In this document: positions 43,304 through 52,813 of the stretch, one piece after another
Position numbering within the stretch: the first letter of the stretch is position 1
Layout: every line of letters begins with the position of its first letter
DNA from: CAVQBP01 sp963740945
Lineage (GTDB): Bacteria > Bacteroidota > Ignavibacteria > Ignavibacteriales > Ignavibacteriaceae
Assembly (NCBI GenBank): GCA_963740945.1
Contig: CAVUGE010000017.1
Location: forward strand, 370,681 to 434,680
Direction: 5' to 3'
DNA length: 64,000 nt
Made by a program: the position numbers and the translations under genes
Notes under the pieces: generated by a model
Database searches by the model: none
The model's input: the letters and a program-made list of their open reading frames with translations, nothing else
What the model was told of the DNA's origin: nothing

Positions 43304-43901
43304 TCATCTATAGTAAAATGTTTTATTTTGAGAAAAAGGCCTCTCAACCCCCTATTTTTAAAGAGAAAATTTTTAAGGCATATATAACTATGCCTCTCCT
43401 TTAGTTTTTTCAAAAACCGGTAGTTGAGAAGGGGTTTTTAAAGAAAAATCGAAAAATAAAAGTCTGCCTCGATACATAATTCAGGCTATTTTAATTGTGT
43501 TTCATTTCGTTAACCGGACTCTAAAAATTACCTACGAAATAGCGTAGGTCTTCTACCATTTTTTCATTTCTAAGCCCAGTTTTTTCTTTAACCCAATACT
43601 TACCTCTACTCAGAAATAAAACTCCCTCAGAATCAATTTTTTAATTTTCTATCTTCTCACTACCAACAACCTACCACCTACCGCCAACAACCTACCGCCC
43701 ACAACCAACCAACCCCCGTATCATTCTACAACTTTTTAACTGTTCCTTTTTATCATATTGAAACACATATAGGTAGTAATTCCTGTTTTTATCTATAAAA
43801 TATCCTCTTTTTAATAGGAACGGAAATTGAGTTAAGTTAATTAGTGTATATATATTTGCTTAACTATTTTCTATTTTCTTAACTTCCTTTGGGGCAAAAA
43901 T
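43304..43901. other. 598-bp gene-free stretch with C-rich repeats
   Basis: No open frame of note. It contains an inverted repeat (ctcaacccc near 43346 facing gttgagaagggg near 43424), a hairpin cctac-gaaatagc-gtagg near 43533, and a C-rich strand-asymmetric block of ccaacaacctacc-type words at 43659-43717. AT-rich sequence before the STAS gene likely holds its promoter. Confidence 0.6.
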
Positions 43902-44324
43902 ATGGAAGACTTTGACAGAATAATATTAAAAGATGTTGTTGTTGAAATTGTGAATCTTACAAGAGCAACTTACAAAGAAGCGCTTCAATTCAAAGAAGTC
44001 TTAACTCTTGATTTAGCAAGAAACTTCAAAAAAATCGTTATAGATATCAGACAATGTGAATTTATTGATTCAACCTTCCTTGGAGTTATGGTTTATATAA
44101 AGAAAAACTTGTTGGAAAAGGGAGGCGATGTAAGAATTGTAAAATCACATTCTAATGTTAGAACCATAATGGAAAAAGTCGGTACAAAGAGGTTCTTTAG
44201 TATATTTGATACCATTGAGGCTGCTGTTAAAAGTTATGACTCAAAAGTTCCGGTTAATGAATATCTTAATCAGCAAGATAATATTAAAAAAAGAATTTCT
44301 ATACAGAAACTTCTCCCTTCTTAA
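43902..44324 (+). CDS. STAS-domain protein (anti-sigma-factor-antagonist-like)
   Basis: 140 aa. A STAS fold over residues 5-108 with the phosphorylatable serine region CEFIDSTFLGVMVY (Ser57), preceded by VIDIRQ, plus a short polar tail. Such proteins bind anti-sigma kinases (RsbW/SpoIIAB-like) when unphosphorylated, or act in phospholipid-transport and stressosome complexes. No kinase, phosphatase or sigma gene is adjacent, so partners are unknown. It converges with the Omp85-like gene 10 bp downstream. Confidence 0.85.
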   Translation: MEDFDRIILKDVVVEIVNLTRATYKEALQFKEVLTLDLARNFKKIVIDIRQCEFIDSTFLGVMVYIKKNLLEKGGDVRIVKSHSNVRTIMEKVGTKRFFSIFDTIEAAVKSYDSKVPVNEYLNQQDNIKKRISIQKLLPS

Positions 44325-44333
44325 TGTTATTGT

Positions 44334-46100
44334 TTAAGGAACTATTGTCTGTTGATTATTTCCATATTCAAAAATCGAAGGGCTGCTTAATCCGAAATCC
44401 CTTGAACCTAAGACAATACTGGTATTAAATAATATTTTAAATGACCCCCCTGTAGTTCTGTTGTTAATTGGAATATAGGCGAGTGAAATGACAAAATTTG
44501 TATTTGCAATCGATTCATTTCTAGTCCTGATTCCAATCCCGTAGCTTTGGTAAAGCTTGCTCCTGCTGATGTTAGTTCCTGTATTCGATATCAGTCCCAG
44601 ATCTGAAAAAACGATTCCTCCCAAAACAAATCCAAGTGGTGCAAAAGGACTGAAAACCCTCGCCTCAAGATTTACTGTTATCCTTTTTGTTCCATATAGT
44701 AAAATATCGTCTAGTCCTCTTATTCCATTTTCAGTATTTAAGTATATCTGTTCTCCCTGAAATCTGTTAAACCCGTATAAAAAATCTGTCTGAAGAAAAA
44801 AACGGTATTTCCATTCTTCTTTTTTTAATAATTCAGAATGATATATAAAATTTAAATTAAATAAATCCTGCTCCCGGCTTCCGGCATTTTTAAATCCTCC
44901 TAACTTAAAATCTGTAGAAGTATATCCTAATCCAAAAATCCTTTTTGAATATATAATTTCTATTCCTGTATAGAATCTATTACTAATTGTATTGATATCT
45001 TTTCCTAAAGTTAGCGATAACATTTCACCCAGAGGAATATCCTCTGTTACTCCGAATGCATCTACATATTTATCCTCAAAATAGTGTCTATTTAATAAGC
45101 CGGTGCTTATCAGATATTGAGTATAAGCATCAAATAATTTCCCGGATATTTGAGAATTCACTGGCTTTTCAGGGTGATCTACATGTAGTATTCTTGCTGA
45201 TGTAAAAACTTCAGTATTTTTTTTCAGATAGGGAGGTAAAAACCATATTTTAAATGTTTTTCCAATCCAGATATCCTCTTTAATTTCTCTATATGGAAAA
45301 TTTATTGTTCCGATACTATCATTCGAATAGTTAAACACATCATTTAACCAGCTGAAAGTTAATGCACCGGACCAGGGAATATATATTGAAGTGAAAGGTC
45401 TGGAAAGACTGATACTTTTAAAATTTGAACTGTTATTTGTCTCAAATCTGCCATCTGCATCAATAAAAGTCCCTTTAATATTTTTTGCGGTATATCTTAT
45501 ATTTCCCCCTGAGCCAATTTTCCTATTTTCGTCATGAGTATATTTTGCCTCTATAAAATGACCAAGTCCTAAAAAATTTTCATCACTTAATCCTAAATAC
45601 CCCCTTTTATAGTTAGTCTTGTAGGAAAATTGAAGGGAAATAGTCCATCTATCCTGAACAGTAACTGATACGTCAACACTGTCCTCATAATTTCTTATTG
45701 GTACCGGTCTTATTTTGGCATCTAAAAATTCACTGCTGTTTCTCAGCAATCTTTCACTTTCATATAATACCTGAGGATCTAATGTATCGCCGGTTCTGAA
45801 TAACAATCTGTTAAGTACAACCCATTCTCTTGATTTAAAATGAAGTGAATTTCCAACTTTCCCGAACCACGAAAGTGTCCAGCTTGAATCTCCTTTTAAT
45901 GTTGGACTGGATATATCTTTTATATGAATAGTGACATATCGAATTATTTTACCGTCATATGCTTCAAATTTTTCACTATTAGTAATATCTTTATCATGAG
46001 TCTTTACAGATGAATTATTAATATCACTCTCTTGAGCAAAAGTAATAGAAGTCATAAGAATAAGAAAAATTACATACTGTGTCAGGTCAAAAACTTTCAT
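44334..46100 (-). CDS. Omp85/BamA-superfamily outer-membrane protein with one POTRA-like domain
   Basis: 588 aa. Signal peptide (VIFLILMTSITFAQ). A POTRA-like segment (about 50-155: LLFRTGDTLDPQVLYESERLLRNSSEFLDAKI) is followed by a C-terminal beta barrel of about 400 residues. The Omp85 hallmark motif appears as NGIRGL (residue 465 region), and the final strands follow. BamA has five POTRA domains and TamA three, so this is a smaller relative, perhaps patatin- or surface-lipoprotein-associated. Its substrate is unknown. Confidence 0.8.
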   Translation of the reverse strand: MKVFDLTQYVIFLILMTSITFAQESDINNSSVKTHDKDITNSEKFEAYDGKIIRYVTIHIKDISSPTLKGDSSWTLSWFGKVGNSLHFKSREWVVLNRLLFRTGDTLDPQVLYESERLLRNSSEFLDAKIRPVPIRNYEDSVDVSVTVQDRWTISLQFSYKTNYKRGYLGLSDENFLGLGHFIEAKYTHDENRKIGSGGNIRYTAKNIKGTFIDADGRFETNNSSNFKSISLSRPFTSIYIPWSGALTFSWLNDVFNYSNDSIGTINFPYREIKEDIWIGKTFKIWFLPPYLKKNTEVFTSARILHVDHPEKPVNSQISGKLFDAYTQYLISTGLLNRHYFEDKYVDAFGVTEDIPLGEMLSLTLGKDINTISNRFYTGIEIIYSKRIFGLGYTSTDFKLGGFKNAGSREQDLFNLNFIYHSELLKKEEWKYRFFLQTDFLYGFNRFQGEQIYLNTENGIRGLDDILLYGTKRITVNLEARVFSPFAPLGFVLGGIVFSDLGLISNTGTNISRSKLYQSYGIGIRTRNESIANTNFVISLAYIPINNRTTGGSFKILFNTSIVLGSRDFGLSSPSIFEYGNNQQTIVP

Positions 46101-46340
46101 TAGTACCGGTAAATTTCATAATAATATTTAACAAAATTCTGAACAACTCAATGTGATTAAATTTCTTGTTTACTTAACATATGTATTCTGATCTCCTAAA
46201 TGTATCAGCATCCTTCTTTGGATGTAAATTTGAACTGCATATACGATTTTTAACACCATTGCAAATTGTATTCTTCTTAGAAAAAAGGTAATTTACCCTG
46301 TCACCTGATCAAAAAATTCTATTTATAGGAGAATATAGTA

Positions 46341-47618
46341 ATGCCTGATATTCGTAATAAATTAAGCAGTAAGATTGAAAACTGGCGCAAAGAAGAAAAA
46401 GAAATCTTGGAAAAAGCAGGGAATAAAGAACTATCTTCCGTTACTATAAGTCAGGCCTTCGGAGGTATGCGCGGAGTTAGAGCATTAATTTGTGATACTT
46501 CTAGAGTACCTAACGATGAAGGACTGATTATTAGAGGAACACATCTAAAGAAATTGGTCGATCGGACTCCCGAAGAAATTTTTTATCTGCTCCTTACTGG
46601 AGAACTTCCCGGTGAACAGGAATTAATTGATTTCTCCTCCGAAATTAAGCAAAAAAAAGAAGTGCCGCCTTATGTCTGGAATGTACTGAAGAATATGCCT
46701 GCAAATTCACATCCGATGACTATGTTTAACACTGCAATTCTTGTAATGCAGAAGGAATCTGTTTTTCATAAGCAATATGATACCGGAATAAGAAAAGAAG
46801 ATTATTGGAAACCAACTCTGGAAGATGCTTTGAATATTGTTGCTAAACTCCCCGCAGTTGCTGCCGGTATTTATAGAATGAGATTTAATAAGGGTGAAAT
46901 AATTCCGGCTGATGCGGATTCCGATCTAAGCCGTGATTATGCTCATATGCTCGGTGAAGAGTTTGAAAAAGAAGATTTTTATGATCTTATTAGGCTTTAT
47001 CTCGTTGCTCATTGTGATCATGAAGGCGGGAATGTTAGCGCATTGGCAACTCAAACTATAAATTCGGCCTTGTCGGATCTCTATTATTCTCTTTCCGGAG
47101 GATTCAATGGTTTGGCAGGTCCTTTACATGGTCTGGCTAATCAGGAAAGCTTAAAATGGATTCTCGAATTAATGGATAAATATAAAGGAACACCTTCCGA
47201 AGAACAACTGAAAGATTTCGTAAAGGAAACCTTGAATTCCGGTAAAGTCATTCCAGGATATGGACATGCAGTGCTTCGTATTACTGATCCAAGATTTGAA
47301 GCTTTCTTAAATTTTGGTAAAAAACATTTTCCTGATGATCCTGTGTTTTTAACTGTTTCAAGATTATTTGAAGTTGTTCCCGTTGAATTAAAAAAACTTG
47401 ATAAAGTTAAAAATCCCTGGCCCAATGTAGATGCAGCTACTGGTTCATTATTATATCATTATGGCTTAAAAGAATTCTCTTACTATACAGTTATGTTTGC
47501 AGTATCAAGAAGTCTGGGATTAACTGCTCAAGCAGTAGTAAATAGGGCGATGTTAAAACCTTTAATTAGACCTAAATCTGTTACCACAGAAGATCTAAAA
47601 TTGTTGATTAACAAATGA
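46341..47618 (+). CDS. Citrate synthase, mitochondrial (eukaryote-like) type
   Basis: 425 aa. The sequence follows the mitochondrial-type family: GMRGVRALICDTS near the N-terminus, IIRGTHLKKL, NVSALATQTINSALSDLYYSLSGGFNGLAGPLHGLANQE with His263, PGYGHAVLRITDPR with His309 and PNVDAATGSLL with Asp364. It is distinct from the type II gltA at 1738. Bacterial members of this type occur in Geobacter-like and other anaerobes, and some run the reaction backwards in the reversed oxidative TCA cycle. RBS taggag. Monocistronic. Confidence 0.92.
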   Translation: MPDIRNKLSSKIENWRKEEKEILEKAGNKELSSVTISQAFGGMRGVRALICDTSRVPNDEGLIIRGTHLKKLVDRTPEEIFYLLLTGELPGEQELIDFSSEIKQKKEVPPYVWNVLKNMPANSHPMTMFNTAILVMQKESVFHKQYDTGIRKEDYWKPTLEDALNIVAKLPAVAAGIYRMRFNKGEIIPADADSDLSRDYAHMLGEEFEKEDFYDLIRLYLVAHCDHEGGNVSALATQTINSALSDLYYSLSGGFNGLAGPLHGLANQESLKWILELMDKYKGTPSEEQLKDFVKETLNSGKVIPGYGHAVLRITDPRFEAFLNFGKKHFPDDPVFLTVSRLFEVVPVELKKLDKVKNPWPNVDAATGSLLYHYGLKEFSYYTVMFAVSRSLGLTAQAVVNRAMLKPLIRPKSVTTEDLKLLINK

Positions 47619-47830
47619 TTTAATAATCCGACTCAATTCAGATACTGTATAACTCTTTTGACTAAGAATATCTCTTCCTTATAATTAGTTTATTAAAGTT
47701 ATTACAAAACTTATACTTTATAAAAATTTATATACTTTATTTGAAAAATTTCTCCGGCACTCTTTTTTCATAGTATTCAAATTGACACTCGTTTAAAGTT
47801 ATTCTATATTTGAGGGCAAAAAAAAATTAA

Positions 47831-49471
47831 ATGGCATCTGCTAAAAAGGTTAAGTTTATATTCGTAACAGGTGGTGTTGTTTCATCTTTAGGGAAAGGAA
47901 TTACTGCCTCATCTTTAGGTCTTCTTCTTAAACAGCGGGGATACAAAGTTACCATTCAAAAATTTGACCCTTATATAAATGTCGATCCGGGAACAATGAG
48001 TCCTTTTCAACATGGTGAAGTTTATGTTACAGATGATGGTGCTGAAACTGACCTGGATCTTGGTCACTATGAACGGTTTCTCGATGTTAATATGACCAAA
48101 GCAAATAATACTACTACTGGTCAGGTTTATAATGAAGTGATCACTAAAGAAAGACGGGGAGATTATTTAGGAGCTACAGTTCAAGTTATTCCCCATATTA
48201 CTGATGAAATTAAATATAGATTAACAAAACTAAGTGAGCTTGATAAGTACGATATTATTATTACAGAAATTGGGGGTACTGTTGGTGATATTGAATCTCT
48301 TCCTTTTATTGAGGCTATGCGGCAGCTTATGCTCTCTTTTGGAAGAAAGAACACAATGAATATCCATGTTACCCTGGTTCCTTATATTCCGGCTGCTCAC
48401 GAAGTTAAAACAAAACCAACTCAGCATAGTGTCAAAAATTTATTGGCTCTTGGCATTCAGCCGGATGTTTTGATTTGCAGATCTGAAAATAAATTAACCA
48501 AAGATTTACGCGATAAAATAGCTTTATTCTGCAATGTCGATTCAAAAGCTGTTATCTCAGCTCACGATTGTTCTACTATCTATGAAGTACCACTGGTTTT
48601 ATTTAAAGAAAAATTAGACCTCCTGGTTATTAAGAGACTTCATCTTAACGATAAGAAAATTAAATTAGACGAATGGGAAAGTTTCACTGCTAAAGTTAAA
48701 AACCCTTTAAGAACTGTAGAAATTGCTGTTTGCGGAAAGTATATTGAACACGTAGATGCTTACAAAAGTATTTGGGAATCTTTCGTCCATGCCGGTGCTG
48801 AAAATGATGCCAAAGTAATTGTCAGGGCGGTTAACGCAGAAGTTTGTGAAATGGAGGATGTTTCTAAAATACTTAATGGTGTCAGTGGAATTCTAGTACC
48901 TGGTGGATTCGGCGAGCGGGGAATTGAAGGTAAATTAAAAGCTGTTCAATATGCAAGAAAAAATAATATCCCTTATTTTGGTATTTGTCTAGGGCTTCAA
49001 TGTGCTGTTATTGAATTTGCAAGAAATGTCTGCGGTATTAGCAAAGCTAATAGTTCTGAGTTTAAAAAGAATAGGTATAATGTGATTGATTGGATGCCTG
49101 ATCAAAAAAATATAAAAAATATGGGTGCTACTATGCGCCTTGGTGCTTATCCATGCATTATTGAACCCGGCACTAACGCTTACAAAGCTTATAAGTCTGA
49201 CTATATTTCAGAACGTCACAGGCACAGATTTGAAGTAAATAACAAATTTAGAAAAATTCTTTCTGATAATGGAATGATCTTTAGCGGTTTATCCCCAGAT
49301 AGAGAGCTTGTTGAAATGATTGAAATACCCGATCATCCATGGTTTCTCGGTTGTCAGTTTCATCCCGAACTTAAATCCCGAGCTACAAAAGCACATCCGT
49401 TATTTCGTAGTTTTGTTGAAGCTGCTTTGAAATATTCGGAAGAAAAAAAGGGATCTTTTGTTAATGTTTAA
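47831..49471 (+). CDS. pyrG: CTP synthase
   Basis: 546 aa. The N-terminal synthetase domain (1-270) has GGVVSSLGKGITASSLG, KFDPYINVDPGTMSPFQHGEV and the GGTVGDIESLPF loop. The C-terminal class I glutamine amidotransferase has GGFGERG, the nucleophile Cys in FGICLGLQ and the His/Glu pair in CQFHPELKS. It aminates UTP to CTP using glutamine. The TPR-protein ATG overlaps its stop (ATGTTTAA), so the two are coupled. Confidence 0.97.
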   Translation: MASAKKVKFIFVTGGVVSSLGKGITASSLGLLLKQRGYKVTIQKFDPYINVDPGTMSPFQHGEVYVTDDGAETDLDLGHYERFLDVNMTKANNTTTGQVYNEVITKERRGDYLGATVQVIPHITDEIKYRLTKLSELDKYDIIITEIGGTVGDIESLPFIEAMRQLMLSFGRKNTMNIHVTLVPYIPAAHEVKTKPTQHSVKNLLALGIQPDVLICRSENKLTKDLRDKIALFCNVDSKAVISAHDCSTIYEVPLVLFKEKLDLLVIKRLHLNDKKIKLDEWESFTAKVKNPLRTVEIAVCGKYIEHVDAYKSIWESFVHAGAENDAKVIVRAVNAEVCEMEDVSKILNGVSGILVPGGFGERGIEGKLKAVQYARKNNIPYFGICLGLQCAVIEFARNVCGISKANSSEFKKNRYNVIDWMPDQKNIKNMGATMRLGAYPCIIEPGTNAYKAYKSDYISERHRHRFEVNNKFRKILSDNGMIFSGLSPDRELVEMIEIPDHPWFLGCQFHPELKSRATKAHPLFRSFVEAALKYSEEKKGSFVNV

Positions 49472-50996
49472 TTCTTTCTTCAGAGGCTTTTACCTTAATG
49501 CCTTTTTATTTCTTTCTCTTATCTTTGTACTTTTCCCCCTGCAAAAAAGTTTTTCTAATTCTCTGACAAACAAAGAAATTCAGGATCTTGTTATTAGAGG
49601 TTTGGATAAATCATATAATTTCAAATGGAATGAAGCAGCCCAGATTTTTGATCAGATAATAAACAAATTTCCGGATGATCCCAGAGGATACCATTATCAA
49701 TCGAGTCTATCTTTATGGTATTATCTATCCAGTAAGGACAAGGATGAATATGAAAATTTCTTAAAATATTCTGATTTGACTATTGAAAAGGGGGACAATC
49801 TGATTGAAAAAGAACCGAATAATAAAGATCTGTTATATATTATTGGCGCAAACTATACTTTTAGAGCGATTGCATTTTCCAAAGCCGAACACTATTTAGA
49901 TGCTGCATGGGCAACAAAAAAATCTGAATCATATTTAAATAGAGTAATTGAGCTCGATTCAACTTATTATGATGCCTACCTTGGTTTAGGTCTATATAAT
50001 TTTGCTGTCGCACAAATCCCTTCTGCTTTTAAATGGGCTTTAAGTTTAGCCGGTATAAATGGCGATAGGGCCGAAGGTATAAAGTATATAAGCAAGTGTG
50101 CTAAATATGGTTTCTTCTCTAAAATTGATGCACAATACTATCTGTCGCAAATTTTATCTGAAGTCCTTTTTGACTACAATTCAGCTTCACTTTATTTAAA
50201 AAACTTAATTCAAAGATACCCTAACAATCTTATATTTAATTATTCGTATGCTAGCCTGGAAATAAAAAGACATGAACTTGATCAGGCTCAGAAAGCATTA
50301 ACTAAGATTGTTGCAATTGATTCTCCTAAATTTATCCAGTTGATTTCTCTATCCAATTTCCTTTTAGGTGATATATTTTATAAAAAGAATGACTTTAAAT
50401 CTGCAGTCAATTATTATCTGAATTTCCTTGATCAAACACAGGATCATGATTATACTGGGATAGCAGCTTACCGTCTCGGGATCTGTTATGAAATCATGGG
50501 AGATACTGTCTCTTCAAAAGAATATTTTGAAAAAACGAAAAACGGTAATATGGATCTGGATGATGATATTTATGCAAAAAGAAAAGGAGAAATTTATTCT
50601 TCAAGAGATCTGGATTCTAATGAAGTTAAAGTTATAATGGCTGCTAATAAAATTGATGCCGGTAAATATCGATCTGCTTATAACGATTTATACGATTTAA
50701 TTCCTATTGTTAAAGATGATGATTTAAAAGCAGAAGTCTATTTATATCTTAGCTGTGCTGCCTTTGGGTTAAATAATTATGATGAATCGTTAAAAATGGG
50801 CTTTGCTGCTCAAAGCATCGATACAAAAGAAGAAGAGTGGGTTAAACCTTTTGCTGTCTTTTATATTGCAAGAGCCTATAAGAAAATGGGGAATATGGTA
50901 GCATATAATAATTTTATAAACGAAGCCGCAGGATATGATGATTTTGATTATCAAAACAAATTAAAAAACTTAATTTATGCTAGTAAATTAAAATAA
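49464..50996 (+). CDS. Exported TPR-repeat protein
   Basis: 510 aa from ATG 49464, which overlaps the pyrG stop; a TTG two codons earlier is the only alternative. The N-terminus has a basic/hydrophobic signal (YLNAFLFLSLIFVLFPLQ) with probable cleavage after about residue 30. The remainder is helical TPR-type repeats, e.g. AAQIFDQIINKFPDDPRGYHY, KSESYLNRVIELDSTYYDAYLGLGLYN and QKALTKIV. It is probably a periplasmic or outer-membrane-associated scaffold. No defined function. Confidence 0.82.
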   Translation: MFNSFFRGFYLNAFLFLSLIFVLFPLQKSFSNSLTNKEIQDLVIRGLDKSYNFKWNEAAQIFDQIINKFPDDPRGYHYQSSLSLWYYLSSKDKDEYENFLKYSDLTIEKGDNLIEKEPNNKDLLYIIGANYTFRAIAFSKAEHYLDAAWATKKSESYLNRVIELDSTYYDAYLGLGLYNFAVAQIPSAFKWALSLAGINGDRAEGIKYISKCAKYGFFSKIDAQYYLSQILSEVLFDYNSASLYLKNLIQRYPNNLIFNYSYASLEIKRHELDQAQKALTKIVAIDSPKFIQLISLSNFLLGDIFYKKNDFKSAVNYYLNFLDQTQDHDYTGIAAYRLGICYEIMGDTVSSKEYFEKTKNGNMDLDDDIYAKRKGEIYSSRDLDSNEVKVIMAANKIDAGKYRSAYNDLYDLIPIVKDDDLKAEVYLYLSCAAFGLNNYDESLKMGFAAQSIDTKEEEWVKPFAVFYIARAYKKMGNMVAYNNFINEAAGYDDFDYQNKLKNLIYASKLK

Positions 50997-51362
50997 TTCT
51001 ATAATTCTATTTTATAGACTGTCTCCTTACATTATTTATCCTTAAATTACAATATCGATTCTATCATTATTTTTTGAACCTCCTTTACAGACATATTTCT
51101 CTCTGAAATCGTTCTTGAAAACGTCTTAACTCCAAATAACTTCTATACTATACCCGCTCTCAAAGATAAATCAAACTGAAATATTTGCATATCAATTTAT
51201 TTTACACATTGAACAAGATATTTTTTATTTTAGTTTTATTTGAATCAAAAACGTTATATGAACCGGCAAATTATATTTTATCTATCAAAATAAAAGATAA
51301 TATTTCGGGTAAGGAAATTGAGCAGAATACAGACCTTTTCTGGCAATAATATAAATACAATT
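50997..51362. other. 366-bp AT-rich gap before the TonB-domain gene
   Basis: No strong signal. A 46-codon frame from TTG 51209 to 51349 has a hydrophobic start but no RBS. A TTG at 51318 with an AAGGA site could extend the next gene. I regard the stretch as mostly non-coding. Confidence 0.4.
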
Positions 51363-51983
51363 ATGACGGATCGCTTCAAAATATTAAAAAATGAATACAA
51401 AATACATATTAAGATTAGTCTTATTATAAGTTTATCTTTGATTATAGTTTTATTTATTGTCTTCCCAAATATTTCTCCTACGTCTCCTCCGGTACCTGTA
51501 TATCAATCGATAATAATAACTATTAATGATTTAACCCAGAATACTGTCCAATCTAAAATTGGAAATCCTAAACCTCCGGAACCAAAAATTATTATTCCTA
51601 ATAATCTTGAAGAACCTGAAACTTTACCTGATGAGAAAATTCTATCGGTTTTAAGCAACACTAATCTGGAAAATGGAAACTTTACGCACATTTCCGGAAA
51701 TGAAACCAGTCTGGATGCACCTCTACTCCCTTTTGTCCCGAAACAAATTCTTGAAGTTCTTCCTCATAATTCAGATGAAGATGTGAATGGATATGTAGAT
51801 ATAAAATTAAAAATAGGGACAAACGGAAAAGTCATTGAATATAAAATTATTGCAAATACAACCGGTTCACAGAAATATCTTCAAAGTGTCATTGATGCCG
51901 CTTATAAATCGAGATGGGAGCCTGTTAAAATTAATAGCAATAAAGTTGTTTACTGGGTTGAGAAAACATACACCTTTAAATAA
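51363..51983 (+). CDS. TonB C-terminal-domain protein
   Basis: 206 aa from ATG 51363 (221 aa if TTG 51318 is used). One N-terminal membrane anchor (IHIKISLIISLSLIIVLFIVFP) is followed by a proline-rich spacer (NPKPPEPKI) and a TonB_C fold (DVNGYVDIKLKIGTNGKVIEYKII ... AAYKSRWEPVKING-like end). Such proteins transfer proton-motive energy to outer-membrane receptors. ExbB and ExbD are not adjacent. It could serve any TonB-dependent system. Start choice is uncertain because the TTG has the better RBS. Confidence 0.8.
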   Translation: MTDRFKILKNEYKIHIKISLIISLSLIIVLFIVFPNISPTSPPVPVYQSIIITINDLTQNTVQSKIGNPKPPEPKIIIPNNLEEPETLPDEKILSVLSNTNLENGNFTHISGNETSLDAPLLPFVPKQILEVLPHNSDEDVNGYVDIKLKIGTNGKVIEYKIIANTTGSQKYLQSVIDAAYKSRWEPVKINSNKVVYWVEKTYTFK

Positions 51984-52068
51984 AACACTTTTTAGTAAAG
52001 CATAGAATTAATTGCTTCTATCCTTCTATTTAGCTAATTTTTGACCATTTCGAAGAGAAGATTTTTAT

Positions 52069-52674
52069 TTGAATACAGCAGTTTTTGTTTCTGGTAGAGG
52101 TTCAAACCTCCATGCCATTTTAAATTCCTCTGAATTAGAAGATTTAGTTAACGTTAAAGCCGTTTTTAGTGATAAATCTGATTGTCCTGCTTTCGATATT
52201 GCACAAAGTTTCTCAATAAAAACGTTTTGTCTGGGAATTAAAGAGGGTTCGATTCTTTACAATAATTTAGCCGCTAAACTTAAGGAACTTGAAATCGAAT
52301 TAATCGTCCTTGCCGGTTTCCTAAAACTAATTCCAGATGAAGTTATCAGAGATTTTAAATGGAAAATTATCAATATTCATCCCGCTTTACTCCCTTCTTT
52401 CGGGGGTAAAGGAATGTACGGCATAAATGTTCATAAAGCAGTTTTCGCTTCATCTGCAAAAGTTTCAGGTGCAACTGTCCATTTTGTTGATGAAACTTAT
52501 GATACAGGCAAAATAATAGCGCAGCAATGTATTGATATTTCTAACGTTCGTTCTCCTGAAGATATTGCCGAACGCGTATTAAAAATTGAACATAAAATTC
52601 TCCCTTTTGTTATTTGTAAGATTGCTGAAGGCAAAGTATCCGTTGTTGATGGAAGAGTAATTATAAAAAATTAA
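52069..52674 (+). CDS. purN: Phosphoribosylglycinamide formyltransferase
   Basis: 201 aa. TTG start with a gaagagaag RBS. SGRGSNLHAIL (residues 8-18), AGFLKLIPDEV, NIHPALLPSFGG (catalytic Asn and His) and a GATVHFVDETYDTGKIIAQ segment with the catalytic Asp. It formylates GAR in step 3 of de novo purine synthesis. purH lies 139 bp downstream, so they may form a purine operon. Confidence 0.95.
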   Translation: MNTAVFVSGRGSNLHAILNSSELEDLVNVKAVFSDKSDCPAFDIAQSFSIKTFCLGIKEGSILYNNLAAKLKELEIELIVLAGFLKLIPDEVIRDFKWKIINIHPALLPSFGGKGMYGINVHKAVFASSAKVSGATVHFVDETYDTGKIIAQQCIDISNVRSPEDIAERVLKIEHKILPFVICKIAEGKVSVVDGRVIIKN

Positions 52675-52813
52675 TTTTGGCATACGAATTGTTTGTAAAT
52701 CATTTAGATTTTTATCTTTTCTTCCTTATGTTTGTTGAATAAAAACTTTTCTATTTAATATTTTTCCTAAAAATATTAAAGTACTTTAATTAAAAAATCG
52801 GAAGTTATTTGCA

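Noticed and set aside
51209..51349. 46-codon frame from TTG before the TonB-domain gene
   Set aside because: No RBS, no recognisable domain, overlaps a candidate start of the next gene, AT-rich background makes chance frames common.
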